The notes under the pieces: generated by a model
What the model saw: the letters and a program-made list of their open reading frames with translations, nothing else
Told to the model about the DNA's origin: nothing
The model's database searches: none
Program-made: the position numbers and the translations under genes
Shown here: positions 17,594 through 27,118 of the stretch, one piece after another
Position numbering within the stretch: the first letter of the stretch is position 1
Layout of the letters: every line of letters begins with the position of its first letter
Assembly: GCF_014647035.1 (NCBI RefSeq)
Contig: NZ_BMOK01000002.1
Span: 62,001 to 126,000, forward strand
Direction: 5' to 3'
DNA from: Sporolactobacillus putidus
GTDB lineage: Bacteria; Bacillota; Bacilli; Bacillales; Sporolactobacillaceae
Length of the DNA stretch: 64,000 bases

Positions 17594-18351
17594 TTTCCCT
17601 TCTCCTCCATCAGTTCTTTCAATTTTCCCCTGATAACAGATAATTGGCTGTCCACACTGGCAACGATCTTCCCGAAAGACGTTTCGATGGTACAGTCATT
17701 TTCCGCAAAATCGCCGTCTGCATAGATAAAAATTTTAGCATCCTGAACGAGGGCATCCAGTTCTTTTTTTCGGCTATTCAGTTCTGCAAAACGGTTTGGA
17801 GAAATGGTTATTTTTATGGTTTCCTGATCTTTTACCTCACGGACTGCTTTTGAAACGAGCGAAAACCACTTGTCCTTATCAAGTGCAAGGGAAATACCAA
17901 TGATTTTTTCAGCGACGGCCATCGACAGCTTCAAAATTTCCGGCTCTGCATCCTCCAGGTAACTCAGGTAAGCCGTTCGAGCCTGATCAATCAGATGATC
18001 AGCCTGCGCCACCCGCGACTCATAGCTTTTTTTTCCCTCATAAGTACCCTTTCTGAAGCCTTCTTCATAGCCCTCTTTCTCTTTGAGCCTGAAAGCCTCT
18101 TCTCTCCTTCTTTTTGCTTCCGCGTCATCTTTTTCGATTTGGCTGTCGAATTCCAAACGCCTCCGGTTTGCGTTCTCCAGTATCTCCGCCGCTTCCCGTT
18201 TTGCCCGGCGTATTTTTTCTTCCAAGGTTCTTTCGATAGATTCCCGATTCATCTCATTGTTCAAAGCATCCAGTTCCGGATCAATCGCCACCGACAACCT
18301 GATCACTTTTCTGTCATTTCCGGTCTCAGGAGATTTAATAATGTTAGACAA
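17590..18351 (-). CDS. fliH: Flagellar assembly protein FliH
   Basis: Regulator and peripheral stalk of the FliI ATPase. 253 residues; a long charged helix (about 25-110, with EEKIRRAKREAAEILENANR and KRRREEAFRLKEKEG) is followed by a V/A-type stalk-like C-terminal domain (MAVAEKIIGISL ... DCTIETSFGKIVASVDSQL). It overlaps fliG by 8 bp upstream and fliI by 4 bp downstream. Sequence is variable in the family, but domain layout and order are clear. Confidence 0.93.
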   Translation of the reverse strand: MSNIIKSPETGNDRKVIRLSVAIDPELDALNNEMNRESIERTLEEKIRRAKREAAEILENANRRRLEFDSQIEKDDAEAKRRREEAFRLKEKEGYEEGFRKGTYEGKKSYESRVAQADHLIDQARTAYLSYLEDAEPEILKLSMAVAEKIIGISLALDKDKWFSLVSKAVREVKDQETIKITISPNRFAELNSRKKELDALVQDAKIFIYADGDFAENDCTIETSFGKIVASVDSQLSVIRGKLKELMEEKGK

Positions 18352-19360
18352 TCACATCATCCCCCTGGCCGCGGGCGATGACAATTTCCCCGGCGTCCTC
18401 CAGTTTTCTGATCGTATTCACGATCCTTGTTTGTGCCTCTTCGACATCGTGCAGACGAACAGGACCCATATATTCCATCTCTTCCTTAAAGCTGGCTGCC
18501 ATGCGCTCAGACATATTATGGAACAGTAAATCTTTCACTTCGTCACTCGCTGTGCGCATCGCCAGAATTAAATCCTCGTTCTCGCTTTCCCGGATCACAC
18601 GCTGAACTGCACGGTCATCTAAAACAATGATATCCTCAAACACAAACATTCTTTTCTTTATTTCTTCCGCCAGATCCGAATCATGTTTTTCAAGATGATC
18701 CAGTATATTTCTTTCAGTTGTCCGGTCGACGCCATTCAGAACGCTGACAATGGAAGTAATACCGCCAGTCTGTGTATAATCCTGATTGACGGATGAACTG
18801 GATATTTTTTTCTCAAGCACTCTTTCTACCTGAGCAATAACTTCAGGCGACGTGCGATCCATTTGAGCGATTCTTTTTGCGATATCTGCCTGGCTTTCTT
18901 CAGGGAGGGCAGAAAGAACAGAGGCAGCCTGCTGAGCTTCCAGATAGCAGAGCACGAGGGCAATAATCTGTGGATGCTCATTCTGAATAAAATTCAGAAT
19001 TTGCTGGGGATCACTTTTTCTCATGAAATCGAAAGGCCTGACTTGCAGCGTCGTCGTCAGCCGCTGAATAATATGCTTCGCCTGATCAGGTCCGAGAGCT
19101 TTCTCAAGAATTTGCTTGGCGTAGCCAATTCCACCCTGCGAAATGTATTCCTGGGCGAGTGCAGTCTGAAAAAATTCATCAATGATCTGTCTTTTCAGAT
19201 CGGGATCGATCTTTCGCGCATTCGATATTTCCAGCGTCAGTTCTTCGATTTCCTGCTCTGTCAAGTGCTTAAAAACTGTTGCCGATACGTCTGTTCCAAG
19301 CGCGATCATTAAGATCGCGGCTTTTTGCTTTCCTGTCAGCTTGTTCCTTCGTTCTGCCAA
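18344..19360 (-). CDS. fliG: Flagellar motor switch protein FliG
   Basis: Rotor protein that contacts the stators and the FliF ring. 338 residues with the three FliG domains: N (KQKAAILMIALGTDVSATVFKHL, 10-35), middle including the EHPQ motif (NFIQNEHPQIIALVL), and C with the charged torque helix (LDDRAVQRVIRESENEDLILAMRTA). No key residue seems to be lost. It starts 15 nt after the fliF stop and overlaps fliH. Confidence 0.97.
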   Translation of the reverse strand: MAERRNKLTGKQKAAILMIALGTDVSATVFKHLTEQEIEELTLEISNARKIDPDLKRQIIDEFFQTALAQEYISQGGIGYAKQILEKALGPDQAKHIIQRLTTTLQVRPFDFMRKSDPQQILNFIQNEHPQIIALVLCYLEAQQAASVLSALPEESQADIAKRIAQMDRTSPEVIAQVERVLEKKISSSSVNQDYTQTGGITSIVSVLNGVDRTTERNILDHLEKHDSDLAEEIKKRMFVFEDIIVLDDRAVQRVIRESENEDLILAMRTASDEVKDLLFHNMSERMAASFKEEMEYMGPVRLHDVEEAQTRIVNTIRKLEDAGEIVIARGQGDDVIV

Positions 19361-19375
19361 TTTAAATCCCTCCCC

Positions 19376-20962
19376 TCATTGTTCATCCGAAAGCCAGCTT
19401 CTGAGCAGTTTCACAAATTGATCGGGTTTTTGTCTCGCCATTTTTTCAAGTTCGCTGTACTTTTTCTGTTCCGGATTTTCATTTTCAAGCGATATTTCCA
19501 AATCAGGCTGCTGCGGAATGTCCTGTACCATTGCCTCTTCTTCAGCTGCAGCTGCAGCTCTTCTTCTTGAAATGATCAGCCACAGGACAAGTCCGATAAT
19601 CAGTAAAAGCAGTCCTCCGCCGATGATATAGGGCCACAGATTCATCTGTGTGTTCACCTGCGGCATCTGGCCGTTCAACCGGCCAACCGTGATAAATGTT
19701 TTCTGATTAATGACATTGGCGGGTAATTCCTGACCCTGGTTGTCGGAAATCGAGGTCTGTATGATCGAATTCAGAATCTGCTTCACATCATTAACACGCT
19801 GCTGAGACAGCGAATTGTTGTTATTCGGTGAAGGCGGTTCGACCATGACTTGAATGCCAAGATCGGTGATTTTATACGGACTATTTGTCACATCACGGTG
19901 TATCCGGTTAAATACATAGTTGACCTGATCCTGAACTTTCTGGTAGGTTCCATTGCCATTTGTTCCGCCTTGGTAAGTCGGAACAGCATTTGTGCCGGTC
20001 CCCACCTGTCCGGCCGCCCCTTGTCCTGTATAGGTCTCAGCAATATGCTGGGTGCTGGACTGCAGGCCCTCCATCGTCTGCTGATTAACAGGCTGTACTA
20101 AATCCTGTTTTTCCTTAGACTGCGTAAAATCAACGTTCGCCGTTACATTGACCACGGCCTTGCCCTGGCCCATCATTAACGTCAGCATCTGAGTCACCCG
20201 GCGCTGAATGTTGTTTTCAATGTCGTGAACGATTTGCTGCTGCTGGTTATAGGTTGATAGGGTCGAATTACCCGTGTTATTACTTTTCAGGTCATAATAG
20301 TTATAATATTGATCCATAATGACGATATTATTATCAGGAAGGTTCGGCACACTTTTGGATACCAGGTGATAGAGTCCACTTATTTGCTCGTTGGTCAGCT
20401 GAAAGCCCGGCGCAACGTTCAGCATAATCGAGGCTGAGGCCGCGTTGCCTGAACTCTGACCGCCGACCCACACATTGTTCTGTGGAAGCGTCAGCATGAC
20501 TTTTGCTGACTTGACTCCCTGAGTGTTTGAGATCAGATTGGCCAACTCGGTCTGCATAGCGGCACGCTGCAGGACATTAAACTGATTGTCTGTCATCCCG
20601 AATCCGGCGTTCTGACTGAAAAAAGAATAATCAATTTGTCCTGTTTTCGGAATGCCCTGGGCAGCGAGTTCAATCTTCAGTTGATCAACCTGATTTGCAG
20701 GAACGCTGATTGTTGTTCCGCCCGCCGAAAGTTTGTAGGGGACCTTCTTACTGTCCAGTGTACTTGTGATCTGACCCGCTTCGTTAGTCGATAGATTGCT
20801 GTAAAGCGGCGCATACTGTTTCACGTTTGTCAGAAGCACCAGCAGCAGAATGGTAAGGAGCAGAGCCGATGCTCCGCCGATAATCCATATTTTTTTCTTT
20901 TTTGATAAATTCTGCCATAACTCTCTAAACCGCATGATTAAAGCTAATACTTTTTCCTTCAT
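19376..20962 (-). CDS. fliF: Flagellar MS-ring protein FliF
   Basis: Forms the MS-ring, the base on which the flagellum is built. 528 residues: membrane segment at about 28-48 (IIGGASALLLTILLLVLLTN), YscJ-type ring-building motifs (YSNLSTNEAGQITSTLDSKKVPYKLSAGG and GIPKTGQIDYSFF) in the extracytoplasmic part, second membrane segment at about 438-462, and the C-terminal FliG-binding tail ending in VKLLRSWLSDEQ. Length and order (fliE-fliF-fliG) match the family. Confidence 0.97.
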   Translation of the reverse strand: MKEKVLALIMRFRELWQNLSKKKKIWIIGGASALLLTILLLVLLTNVKQYAPLYSNLSTNEAGQITSTLDSKKVPYKLSAGGTTISVPANQVDQLKIELAAQGIPKTGQIDYSFFSQNAGFGMTDNQFNVLQRAAMQTELANLISNTQGVKSAKVMLTLPQNNVWVGGQSSGNAASASIMLNVAPGFQLTNEQISGLYHLVSKSVPNLPDNNIVIMDQYYNYYDLKSNNTGNSTLSTYNQQQQIVHDIENNIQRRVTQMLTLMMGQGKAVVNVTANVDFTQSKEKQDLVQPVNQQTMEGLQSSTQHIAETYTGQGAAGQVGTGTNAVPTYQGGTNGNGTYQKVQDQVNYVFNRIHRDVTNSPYKITDLGIQVMVEPPSPNNNNSLSQQRVNDVKQILNSIIQTSISDNQGQELPANVINQKTFITVGRLNGQMPQVNTQMNLWPYIIGGGLLLLIIGLVLWLIISRRRAAAAAEEEAMVQDIPQQPDLEISLENENPEQKKYSELEKMARQKPDQFVKLLRSWLSDEQ

Positions 20963-20986
20963 AGCATCCTCCGTCAGGTAGCCCGA

Positions 20987-21286
20987 TCAAATCTGCATTC
21001 TCATGATATCCTGGTAGGCACTGACGACCCGGTCACGAACCTGTACGGTTGTTTTCAGCAGAACATCTGCCTTTTGCATGGCAATCATCACATTATGCAA
21101 ATCCACATTGCTGTTTCCGTTTGCTAAATCCGTCACCATCTGATTTGCCGTTTGCTGGGAATCATTAACCGTTCCAAGGGCGTTTTCCAGCATACTCGCA
21201 AATGATTGCTGAGCCGACGATGCACTTTGCGGCGTCTGAGAGAAAGCAGCCGCCGAAGGAACAAAACCTACAGAATTGATAGTCAT
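20987..21286 (-). CDS. fliE: Flagellar hook-basal body complex protein FliE
   Basis: Junction protein between the MS-ring and the rod. The 99 residues show the FliE pattern SFASMLENALGTVNDSQQTANQMVTDLANGNSNVDLHNVMIAMQKADVLLKTTVQVRDRVVSAYQDIMRM (segments at about 28-98). It lies 10 nt after flgC and 24 nt before fliF. No signal peptide, as expected for a type III substrate. Confidence 0.95.
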   Translation of the reverse strand: MTINSVGFVPSAAAFSQTPQSASSAQQSFASMLENALGTVNDSQQTANQMVTDLANGNSNVDLHNVMIAMQKADVLLKTTVQVRDRVVSAYQDIMRMQI

Positions 21287-21296
21287 ATCTTATTGC

Positions 21297-21740
21297 CTAC
21301 TTTCCGATATTTAATGCACTCGAGAGCATGCTTTTATTTGCATTCATAACCGTTACTCCTGCCTCGTACGAACGATTGGCATCCATCAGGTCAACCATTT
21401 CTTTAAGAGGGTCGACGTTAGACTGTTTTACATAGCCGTTTGGATCGGCATCGGGATTGATCGGATCATATTTAACAGGAAAAGGAGCAGAATCCTCCGT
21501 CACGCTGCTCACTTCCACTCCGCCGGCAGAGGAGCCCAATGAATTTTGAAAAACGGATTCAAATGACGGATTAATCGTATTCATGTTAACAACTTTTCTG
21601 GCATAAGGCTGCCACTGTCCGTTTACCATTCTTTCATGTGTCGTATCGGCATTCGCTATGTTTGAAGAAACAACGTCCATTCTGAATCGCTGTGCTGTAA
21701 GCCCTGAAGCCGTAATGTCTAGTCCGCTGAACATTCCCAT
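21297..21740 (-). CDS. flgC: Flagellar basal-body rod protein FlgC
   Basis: Proximal rod subunit. 147 residues, with the N-terminal rod motif (SGLTAQRFRMDVVSSNIANADTTH) and C-terminal FlgC motif (SNVDPLKEMVDLMDANRSYEAGVTVMNANKSM). The DPINPDADPNGYV segment is typical for FlgC. It starts 6 nt after the flgB stop. Confidence 0.96.
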   Translation of the reverse strand: MGMFSGLDITASGLTAQRFRMDVVSSNIANADTTHERMVNGQWQPYARKVVNMNTINPSFESVFQNSLGSSAGGVEVSSVTEDSAPFPVKYDPINPDADPNGYVKQSNVDPLKEMVDLMDANRSYEAGVTVMNANKSMLSSALNIGK

Positions 21741-21746
21741 GCTGTC

Positions 21747-22121
21747 TTAACCTCCGAGCACCGTGTTAAACTGCAGAAATTGATTGCTGGCAGCCTGTCC
21801 AAGCGCCTGATAGTATAGCTGATTTTGAGCAAGGTTAGACATCTCATGATCGATATCTACATTATTTCCATTGTTTTGAATAGCACCATATGTATCTGTT
21901 ACCGTACTGTAACCCGTTTGATCAGATGCGGTGAAAGGAGAATTGGCGGATGCTATCTGGTTCGCCTGCAATGACTGGTCAAGTACATCATTAAAAACAA
22001 CTTTTTGTGCCTTATAGTTCGGTGTGTCCACATTAGCAATGTTCTGCGAAATGGCATTTTGTTCCGCCATCGATCCGTTCATCGCCCGTTCAATAGCAGA
22101 AAGAGGAGTCAGCGAGAACAT
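21747..22121 (-). CDS. flgB: Flagellar basal-body rod protein FlgB (first gene of fla/che operon)
   Basis: Proximal rod subunit, 124 residues, with the QNAISQNIANVDTPNYKAQKVVF motif at the N-terminus and an NNVDIDHEMSNLAQNQLYYQAL motif at the C-terminus. The ATG is preceded by AAAGGATGTGAT, an SD with one mismatch to the ideal. It is the first gene after the codY terminator, so the operon promoter should lie in the AT-rich 325 bp upstream. Confidence 0.95.
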   Translation of the reverse strand: MFSLTPLSAIERAMNGSMAEQNAISQNIANVDTPNYKAQKVVFNDVLDQSLQANQIASANSPFTASDQTGYSTVTDTYGAIQNNGNNVDIDHEMSNLAQNQLYYQALGQAASNQFLQFNTVLGG

Positions 22122-22446
22122 TTTTCCATCACATCCTTTTTTCTTCTATATATTTTCATTTTATCAACTTTTGGCCTAATGTCTACGTCAACCTTTTTAT
22201 ATCGACCATTTTTGCTCATATATTTAGCCTTATTATAGGCAAAAAGACCTCTATTTTGTATTTTTTTGTCTAATAAAAAAAGCATTTTTATGTTTTTTAA
22301 CTATATTAACCCGTTACACTCAGAGATAATATTGGAAAAATAAGGTCTATCTTACCAGTATATAGGAGAAAATTTTTAAAATTGCACTTTATATACACCC
22401 AAAGACTTATTCTTTTTGGGTTATGTGAACTTTTATAGAAAAAAAC
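22122..22446. other. AT-rich upstream region of the fla/che operon
   Basis: A gene-free stretch of about 325 bp between flgB and the codY terminator. It is much richer in A/T than the surrounding genes. It holds the flgB ribosome site, a candidate -10 element at 22232-22237, a small inverted repeat (GCCT...AGGC, 22227-22240) around that element, a TTGACG at about 22185-22190 on the minus strand without a well-spaced -10, and a CodY-box-like sequence at 22369-22383. No convincing small gene was seen. Confidence 0.6.
22232..22260 (-). promoter_or_regulatory. Candidate flgB/fla-che promoter
   Basis: On the minus strand the sequence reads TACAAA, 17 bp, TATAAT: a perfect SigA-type -10 with a poor -35. 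The same bases also read CAAA-N14-GCCTATAA, which resembles the SigD consensus (TAAA ... GCCGATAT). This could therefore serve either sigma factor. It lies about 110 bp upstream of flgB. Assignment is tentative. Confidence 0.35.
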
Positions 22447-22493
22447 AAGGATTTTTGGTGATCAAAAAAACTGTTCGATCGCCAAAAATCCTT
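22447..22493 (-). terminator. Rho-independent terminator after codY
   Basis: Inverted repeat AAGGATTTTTGG (22447-22458) / CCAAAAATCCTT (22482-22493), extended inward by GATC/GATC, giving a stem of about 17 bp with a 13-base loop. On the minus strand it is followed by a T-rich run (CTTGTTTTTTTC). It begins 33 nt after the codY stop and separates codY from the fla/che operon. Confidence 0.85.
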
Positions 22494-22525
22494 AGGGCAA
22501 AAATAATATTGATGAAGCAAAAAAC

Positions 22526-23302
22526 TTATCCTTCTTTAATTCGATTCAATTCATACAAAAACTTATCGTTCAGTACTTTAATATAGGTGCCTTTCATACC
22601 AAGTGAACGGGATTCGATCACGCCTGCACTCTCAAGCTTCCTAAGGGCATTGACGATTACCGAACGCGTGATACCGACGCGATCAGCAATTTTGCTGGCA
22701 ACGAGAAGTCCCTCATTTCCTTCCAGTTCTTCGAAAATATGTTCGATCGCTTCTAATTCGCTATAAGACAGGGAACTAATCGCCATCTGAACAATCGCCT
22801 TTTCTCTTGCTTCTTCCTCTACCTCATTCGTTTTCTCCCTCAAGATCTCCATTCCAACAACAGTCGCGCCATATTCTGCAAGAATAAGATCCTCGTCCGT
22901 AAATGTTTCATTCAGTCTCGAAAGAATCAAGGTTCCCAGCCGTTCGCCGCCGCCGACGATTGGAACGACTGTTGTCAAACCGTTTGCAAACAAGTCTTTG
23001 TTTTCATCCGGAAACACGCTGAACTCGCTGTTGACATCAAGATTGGGAGAAGTCTGGACGACCGTGAAAAGATTTTGTGTGTATTTTTCCGGAAATTGTC
23101 TGCTTTCAAACATGTTCTGTATCCGTTCATTTTCAAATTCAAGCTTTAGCGAAAGCCCCAGAATTTTGCCGCGCCGGCTGACAACAAATGTGTTTGTTTG
23201 AATCACGTCGCGCAGTGTCTTTGCCATTTCATTAAAATCAACCTGTGTCTTGGTTCCTTGAAGCAATTGATTAATCTTCCTCGTTTTTTCCAGTAATGTC
23301 AT
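22526..23302 (-). CDS. codY: GTP- and branched-chain amino acid-sensing repressor CodY
   Basis: Global nutritional regulator of low-GC Gram-positives. 258 residues: an N-terminal GAF domain (about 1-155, which binds isoleucine/valine), a linker helix, and a C-terminal winged helix (about 180-258) with the recognition segment [31 protein letters not shown]. The SD is CAGGAGGAAATTATC. It follows hslU after 132 bp and has its own terminator. In B. subtilis it is cotranscribed with the protease genes and represses motility under rich conditions. Confidence 0.98.
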   Translation of the reverse strand: MTLLEKTRKINQLLQGTKTQVDFNEMAKTLRDVIQTNTFVVSRRGKILGLSLKLEFENERIQNMFESRQFPEKYTQNLFTVVQTSPNLDVNSEFSVFPDENKDLFANGLTTVVPIVGGGERLGTLILSRLNETFTDEDLILAEYGATVVGMEILREKTNEVEEEAREKAIVQMAISSLSYSELEAIEHIFEELEGNEGLLVASKIADRVGITRSVIVNALRKLESAGVIESRSLGMKGTYIKVLNDKFLYELNRIKEG

Positions 23303-23434
23303 GATAATTTCCTCCTGAGTGTCATAGATTTTTCTTTTTGATGGGATAAAATCCTATCTCATTTCAGCTGAATATCGTGCAACAAATTCTGAGTGTCAGC
23401 CTGCTCTGAATGATTCGGCTCCATCAGGTATTAC

Positions 23435-24844
23435 CTATAATATAAATTGGCTAAGATCGCGATTTTTCGCAATTGTGGATAATTTTTCATCAACATATTC
23501 GGGAGTGATGAGAATTTCCTGAAGTGTTATATCCGGTGCTTCAAAAGATAAGTCTTCCAAAAGCTTTTCCAAAATGGTATGTAATCTTCTTGCACCAATA
23601 TTATCCGTATCCTGATTGACCTCATATGCGATCGATGCCATTTTATGAATAGCTTCGTCAGAAAATTTAATCTTTATACCTTCCGTTTCAAGCAGGGCCT
23701 TATATTGTTTGATCAAGGCGTTGTTCGGTTTAACGAGAATATTCACAAAGTCATCAACAGATAGGCTTCTTAACTCAACCCGAATCGGGAAGCGTCCCTG
23801 CAATTCGGGTATCAGATCCGAAGGTTTGGAGAGATGAAAGGCACCCGCGGCAATAAAAAGGATATAGTCCGTTTTTACAGGACCGTACTTGGTCATAACG
23901 GTGGATCCTTCGACAATCGGCAGAATATCTCTTTGGACGCCTTCCCGTGAAACTTCGCCGGAATTTTGCCCTTTTCCTGTTATTTTGTCGATTTCATCGA
24001 TAAAAATGATTCCCGATTGCTCCGCACGGTCAACGGCTTCCTGTGTCACCTCATCCATGTCGAGCAGTTTCTGCGCTTCTTCCCTTGTCAATACCCTTCG
24101 CGCGTCCTTCACCTTCAATTTCTTCTTTTTCGTCTGTCTGGGACCTAAATTTCCCAAAAGGTTTTGGATATTTGCGCCAAACTGCTCCATGCCTGCATTC
24201 TGAAAGAGATCAAAAACCTGATTGTTTTGCTGTTCAGTCACTTCAATGGAAACCAGCCGGTCCTCAAGTTCCCCAAGTTTGAGCAACTTTTCGACCTGCA
24301 GCCGCTTTTCCCGTAAAGAAGCATTCATGTTCTCGTCTTCTTCACCGCTGGTTGCCTGCGAAGTTCCCTTCGCCTGCCCTCCAAAAAGAAATTCCAGCGG
24401 ATTTTTCGGTTGTTCCGCCTTATTTTCATTCGGGACCAGCAACTCAATAAGCCTTTTGTTTGCCGACGTTTCAGCCCTGGACTCCACTTGTTTCATTTTT
24501 TCTTCTTTGACGAGCCTGACCGATGTTTCGACCAGATCACGAATCATCGATTCTACGTCCCGCCCGACATAGCCTACTTCCGTAAACTTGGTGGCCTCGA
24601 ATTTAACAAAGGGGGCGCGGACAATTTTGGCAAGGCGCCTGGCTATTTCTGTTTTGCCGACACCCGTCGGCCCGATCATCAGAATGTTTTTCGGAATGAT
24701 TTCTTCGCGCATTTTTTCATCCAGTTTCGACCGGCGGTAACGATTGCGCAGAGCGATGGCCACAGACCGTTTGGCTTCTTTCTGACCAATAATATAGCGG
24801 TCAAGCTGCTCTACAATTTGTTTTGGAGTGAGCGGTGTCGACAT
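23435..24844 (-). CDS. hslU: ATP-dependent protease ATPase subunit HslU (ClpY)
   Basis: AAA+ unfoldase that feeds the HslV chamber. 469 residues: Walker [10 protein letters not shown] at 58-66, an I-domain insertion (about 110-245) rich in charged residues, Walker [11 protein letters not shown], the sensor segment [13 protein letters not shown], and a C-terminal tail ending SQFIL that docks into HslV. It follows hslV by 28 bp with a GGGGAGG ribosome site. Confidence 0.98.
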   Translation of the reverse strand: MSTPLTPKQIVEQLDRYIIGQKEAKRSVAIALRNRYRRSKLDEKMREEIIPKNILMIGPTGVGKTEIARRLAKIVRAPFVKFEATKFTEVGYVGRDVESMIRDLVETSVRLVKEEKMKQVESRAETSANKRLIELLVPNENKAEQPKNPLEFLFGGQAKGTSQATSGEEDENMNASLREKRLQVEKLLKLGELEDRLVSIEVTEQQNNQVFDLFQNAGMEQFGANIQNLLGNLGPRQTKKKKLKVKDARRVLTREEAQKLLDMDEVTQEAVDRAEQSGIIFIDEIDKITGKGQNSGEVSREGVQRDILPIVEGSTVMTKYGPVKTDYILFIAAGAFHLSKPSDLIPELQGRFPIRVELRSLSVDDFVNILVKPNNALIKQYKALLETEGIKIKFSDEAIHKMASIAYEVNQDTDNIGARRLHTILEKLLEDLSFEAPDITLQEILITPEYVDEKLSTIAKNRDLSQFIL

Positions 24845-24872
24845 AACCTAAGCCTCCCCTTGATTGTTCCAG

Positions 24873-25415
24873 TCAAAGTTCTTCAACAATAATCTGATCA
24901 TTCGTGTATACACAAATTTCTCCGGCAATAATCAGCGCTTTCTCGGCAATATCTTTAGCCGAGAGGTCGGAAGAACCCCACCTTTTGAGCGCTCTGCCTG
25001 CCGAGAGCGCATAATTTCCGCCTGAACCGATCGCAAGCATGCCATCGTCAGGTTCGATAACCTCGCCTGTTCCCGAGATCAAGAGAAGACCGTTCTTATC
25101 CATTACGATCAGCATCGCTTCAAGCTGGCGCAGCATCTTATCCCCGCGCCATTCTTTGGCCAGTTCAACCGCAGAACGCTGGAGATTGCCATTGAACTCT
25201 TCAAGCCGGCCTTCGAATTTCTCAAACAGAGTGAAAGCATCGGCGACCGAACCGGCAAATCCGGAAATGACTTTCCCGTGATACAGTCTGCGAACCTTAC
25301 GGGCGGACTTTTTCATGATCACGGATTGACCAAGCGTCACCTGGCCGTCTCCGGCCATTGCACTTTGACCATTGTGATGAATGGCGAAAATCGTCGTTGC
25401 ATGAAAAACCCCCAT
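24873..25415 (-). CDS. hslV: ATP-dependent protease proteolytic subunit HslV (ClpQ)
   Basis: Proteasome-like peptidase of the HslUV complex. I place the start at ATG 25415, eight bases after GGAGG; the longer frame to 25466 adds a tail without family similarity. The 180-residue protein begins [10 protein letters not shown] and continues with [34 protein letters not shown] and [15 protein letters not shown], all typical. Odd: residue 2 is Gly, while B. subtilis ClpQ has Ser there and is reported to use that Ser as nucleophile. Here the Thr-Thr at 7-8 is the only candidate N-terminal nucleophile, after removal of a short propeptide. Confidence 0.95.
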   Translation of the reverse strand: MGVFHATTIFAIHHNGQSAMAGDGQVTLGQSVIMKKSARKVRRLYHGKVISGFAGSVADAFTLFEKFEGRLEEFNGNLQRSAVELAKEWRGDKMLRQLEAMLIVMDKNGLLLISGTGEVIEPDDGMLAIGSGGNYALSAGRALKRWGSSDLSAKDIAEKALIIAGEICVYTNDQIIVEEL

Positions 25416-25618
25416 AAAAAAACCCTCCTTCCAACGATGTGAAAGCGAGCGAGAGCACTTTCCCAATCAAGTGAAAAAAGCGCTATTTCTTCATAGGGAG
25501 CAAGCCTGCTCTGATTCGTGCGGGACAGACCCCTCCCATCTATTTTCCAACAGCAGAAAATCATTCATTTGAACAACGATGAACACAGCACACTGAGCAA
25601 GCGGCCTCTTGCTTTTTC

Positions 25619-25647
25619 ATGTTAGCACAAGTCAAATCAATAAGCAA
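25619..25647 (-). promoter_or_regulatory. Candidate hslVU(-codY) promoter
   Basis: Minus strand: TTGCTT, 17 bp, TAACAT, with TGC directly before the -10 giving an extended -10 element (TGCTAACAT). An AGTCAAA heptad (plus strand 25630-25636), the half-site used by CtsR, sits in the spacer, but the second heptad is absent. Transcription from here would give a ~200 nt leader that contains the small inverted repeat GAGCAGGCTTGCTC. The region 25416-25653 holds no gene; xerC/codV would be expected here in B. subtilis. Confidence 0.4.
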
Positions 25648-25653
25648 CATAAT

Positions 25654-26961
25654 TTACAGTCTTATAGCAACATTCTGAATTGTATTCAATGCACGTACAG
25701 CAAATTGATTTGCCCGTTCTTTTTTATCCTTTATTCGCTCGCTCAGAGGTTTCAATAACCCGAAGTTTGCATTCATGGGCTGAAAGTGATTCGGGTTAGC
25801 CGTTGCGATGTAGTGAGCCATACTGCCGATGACCGTTTCTTCGGGAAAAACAATGGGCTCTTCTCCCAAAACGAGCCTGGCGGCATTTATTCCTGCAATC
25901 AAACCGGAAGCAGCCGATTCAATATAGCCTTCCACACCCGTCATTTGCCCTGCAAAAAACAAATCATTTCTTGTCTTTGCCTGATAAGTCGCTTTCAAAA
26001 GCCGCGGCGAATTCAGAAATGTATTCCGATGCATGACGCCATACCGGATAATTTCGGCATTTTCCAGACCCGGTATCATTCGGAATACTCTTTTCTGCTC
26101 GCCCCACTTCAAATGGGTTTGAAAACCGACAATATTAAAAAGAGTTCCTGCGGCATTATCCTGGCGCAGCTGCACGACCGCATAAGGCCGCTTCCCCGTT
26201 TTCGGATCTTCAAGGCCTACCGGTTTAAGCGGACCAAAGAGGATGGTTTTTTCTCCCTGCCTTGCCATAACTTCAACCGGCATGCATCCGTTAAAGTAAT
26301 TTTCTTTCTCAAAATCTTTGAGAGGAGCTGTTTCGGCAGAAACCAGCGCATCATAAAAGCGTCTGAACTCTTCTTTAGTCATCGGACAGTTGAGATAAGC
26401 CGCTTCCCCTTTATCATATCTGGATTTCAGGTAAACGATTTCCCGGTCAATTGTTTCCCCGGCAATAATTGGTGCAGCCGCGTCATAAAAATAGAAGTAG
26501 TCTTCTCCTGTCAATCTTTTCAGTGAAACTGAAAGTCGATCGGATGTCAGTGGACCTGTCGCAATAATCGCGGGACCGTCAGGTATCTCGGCCATTTCTT
26601 CATTAAAGATCCGAACATTTGGATGGTTTCTTATACTGGCTGTCACGCGGCTTGAGAAATCGTGCCGGTCAACGGCCAAGGCACCTCCCGCCGGCACACT
26701 TGCCGAATCCGCGGCAGCCATGATTACAGAATCAAGACGGCGCATCTCTTCCTTCAATATTCCTACCGCATTAGTGAGACTGTTCGAGCGCAGCGAATTT
26801 GTACAAACAAGTTCGGCGAATTGATCCGTGTGATGAGCCGGCGTCTGCTTGTTCGGCCGCATCTCATACAAATTCACCGCAATGCCTCGCTTTGCAATCT
26901 GCCAGGCAGCCTCACTGCCTGCCAATCCCGCTCCAATAACGGTGACTGCTGATTTTGCCAC
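25654..26961 (-). CDS. trmFO: Methylenetetrahydrofolate-tRNA-(uracil-5-)-methyltransferase TrmFO
   Basis: FAD- and folate-dependent enzyme making m5U54 in the tRNA T-loop. 435 residues with the N-terminal FAD Rossmann motif [19 protein letters not shown], the [13 protein letters not shown] segment, catalytic-type cysteine in NGCMPVE, and the C-terminal FAD-binding [26 protein letters not shown]. It lies between topA and the hslVU genes as in B. subtilis, but xerC is missing after it. Confidence 0.97.
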   Translation of the reverse strand: MAKSAVTVIGAGLAGSEAAWQIAKRGIAVNLYEMRPNKQTPAHHTDQFAELVCTNSLRSNSLTNAVGILKEEMRRLDSVIMAAADSASVPAGGALAVDRHDFSSRVTASIRNHPNVRIFNEEMAEIPDGPAIIATGPLTSDRLSVSLKRLTGEDYFYFYDAAAPIIAGETIDREIVYLKSRYDKGEAAYLNCPMTKEEFRRFYDALVSAETAPLKDFEKENYFNGCMPVEVMARQGEKTILFGPLKPVGLEDPKTGKRPYAVVQLRQDNAAGTLFNIVGFQTHLKWGEQKRVFRMIPGLENAEIIRYGVMHRNTFLNSPRLLKATYQAKTRNDLFFAGQMTGVEGYIESAASGLIAGINAARLVLGEEPIVFPEETVIGSMAHYIATANPNHFQPMNANFGLLKPLSERIKDKKERANQFAVRALNTIQNVAIRL

Positions 26962-27118
26962 ATCTGTTTCCTCACTTTTTCTAAAAAGAATATTCAGCAG
27001 ATCCGCAATGATAACCGAATCAGAAAACCCGGTGCCGCTTTTCTGAAATACTCTTTACATTTCCCAGGCCGTAAATTTATTCAATCTCGCTTTTATTATC
27101 GGACCGTTTACCCGTCTT

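Noticed and set aside
25630-25636. CtsR operator at hslV
   Set aside because: Only one AGTCAAA heptad; the second direct repeat needed for CtsR is absent.
25786-26526. 246-codon plus-strand open frame
   Set aside because: Antisense to trmFO; no recognisable domain.
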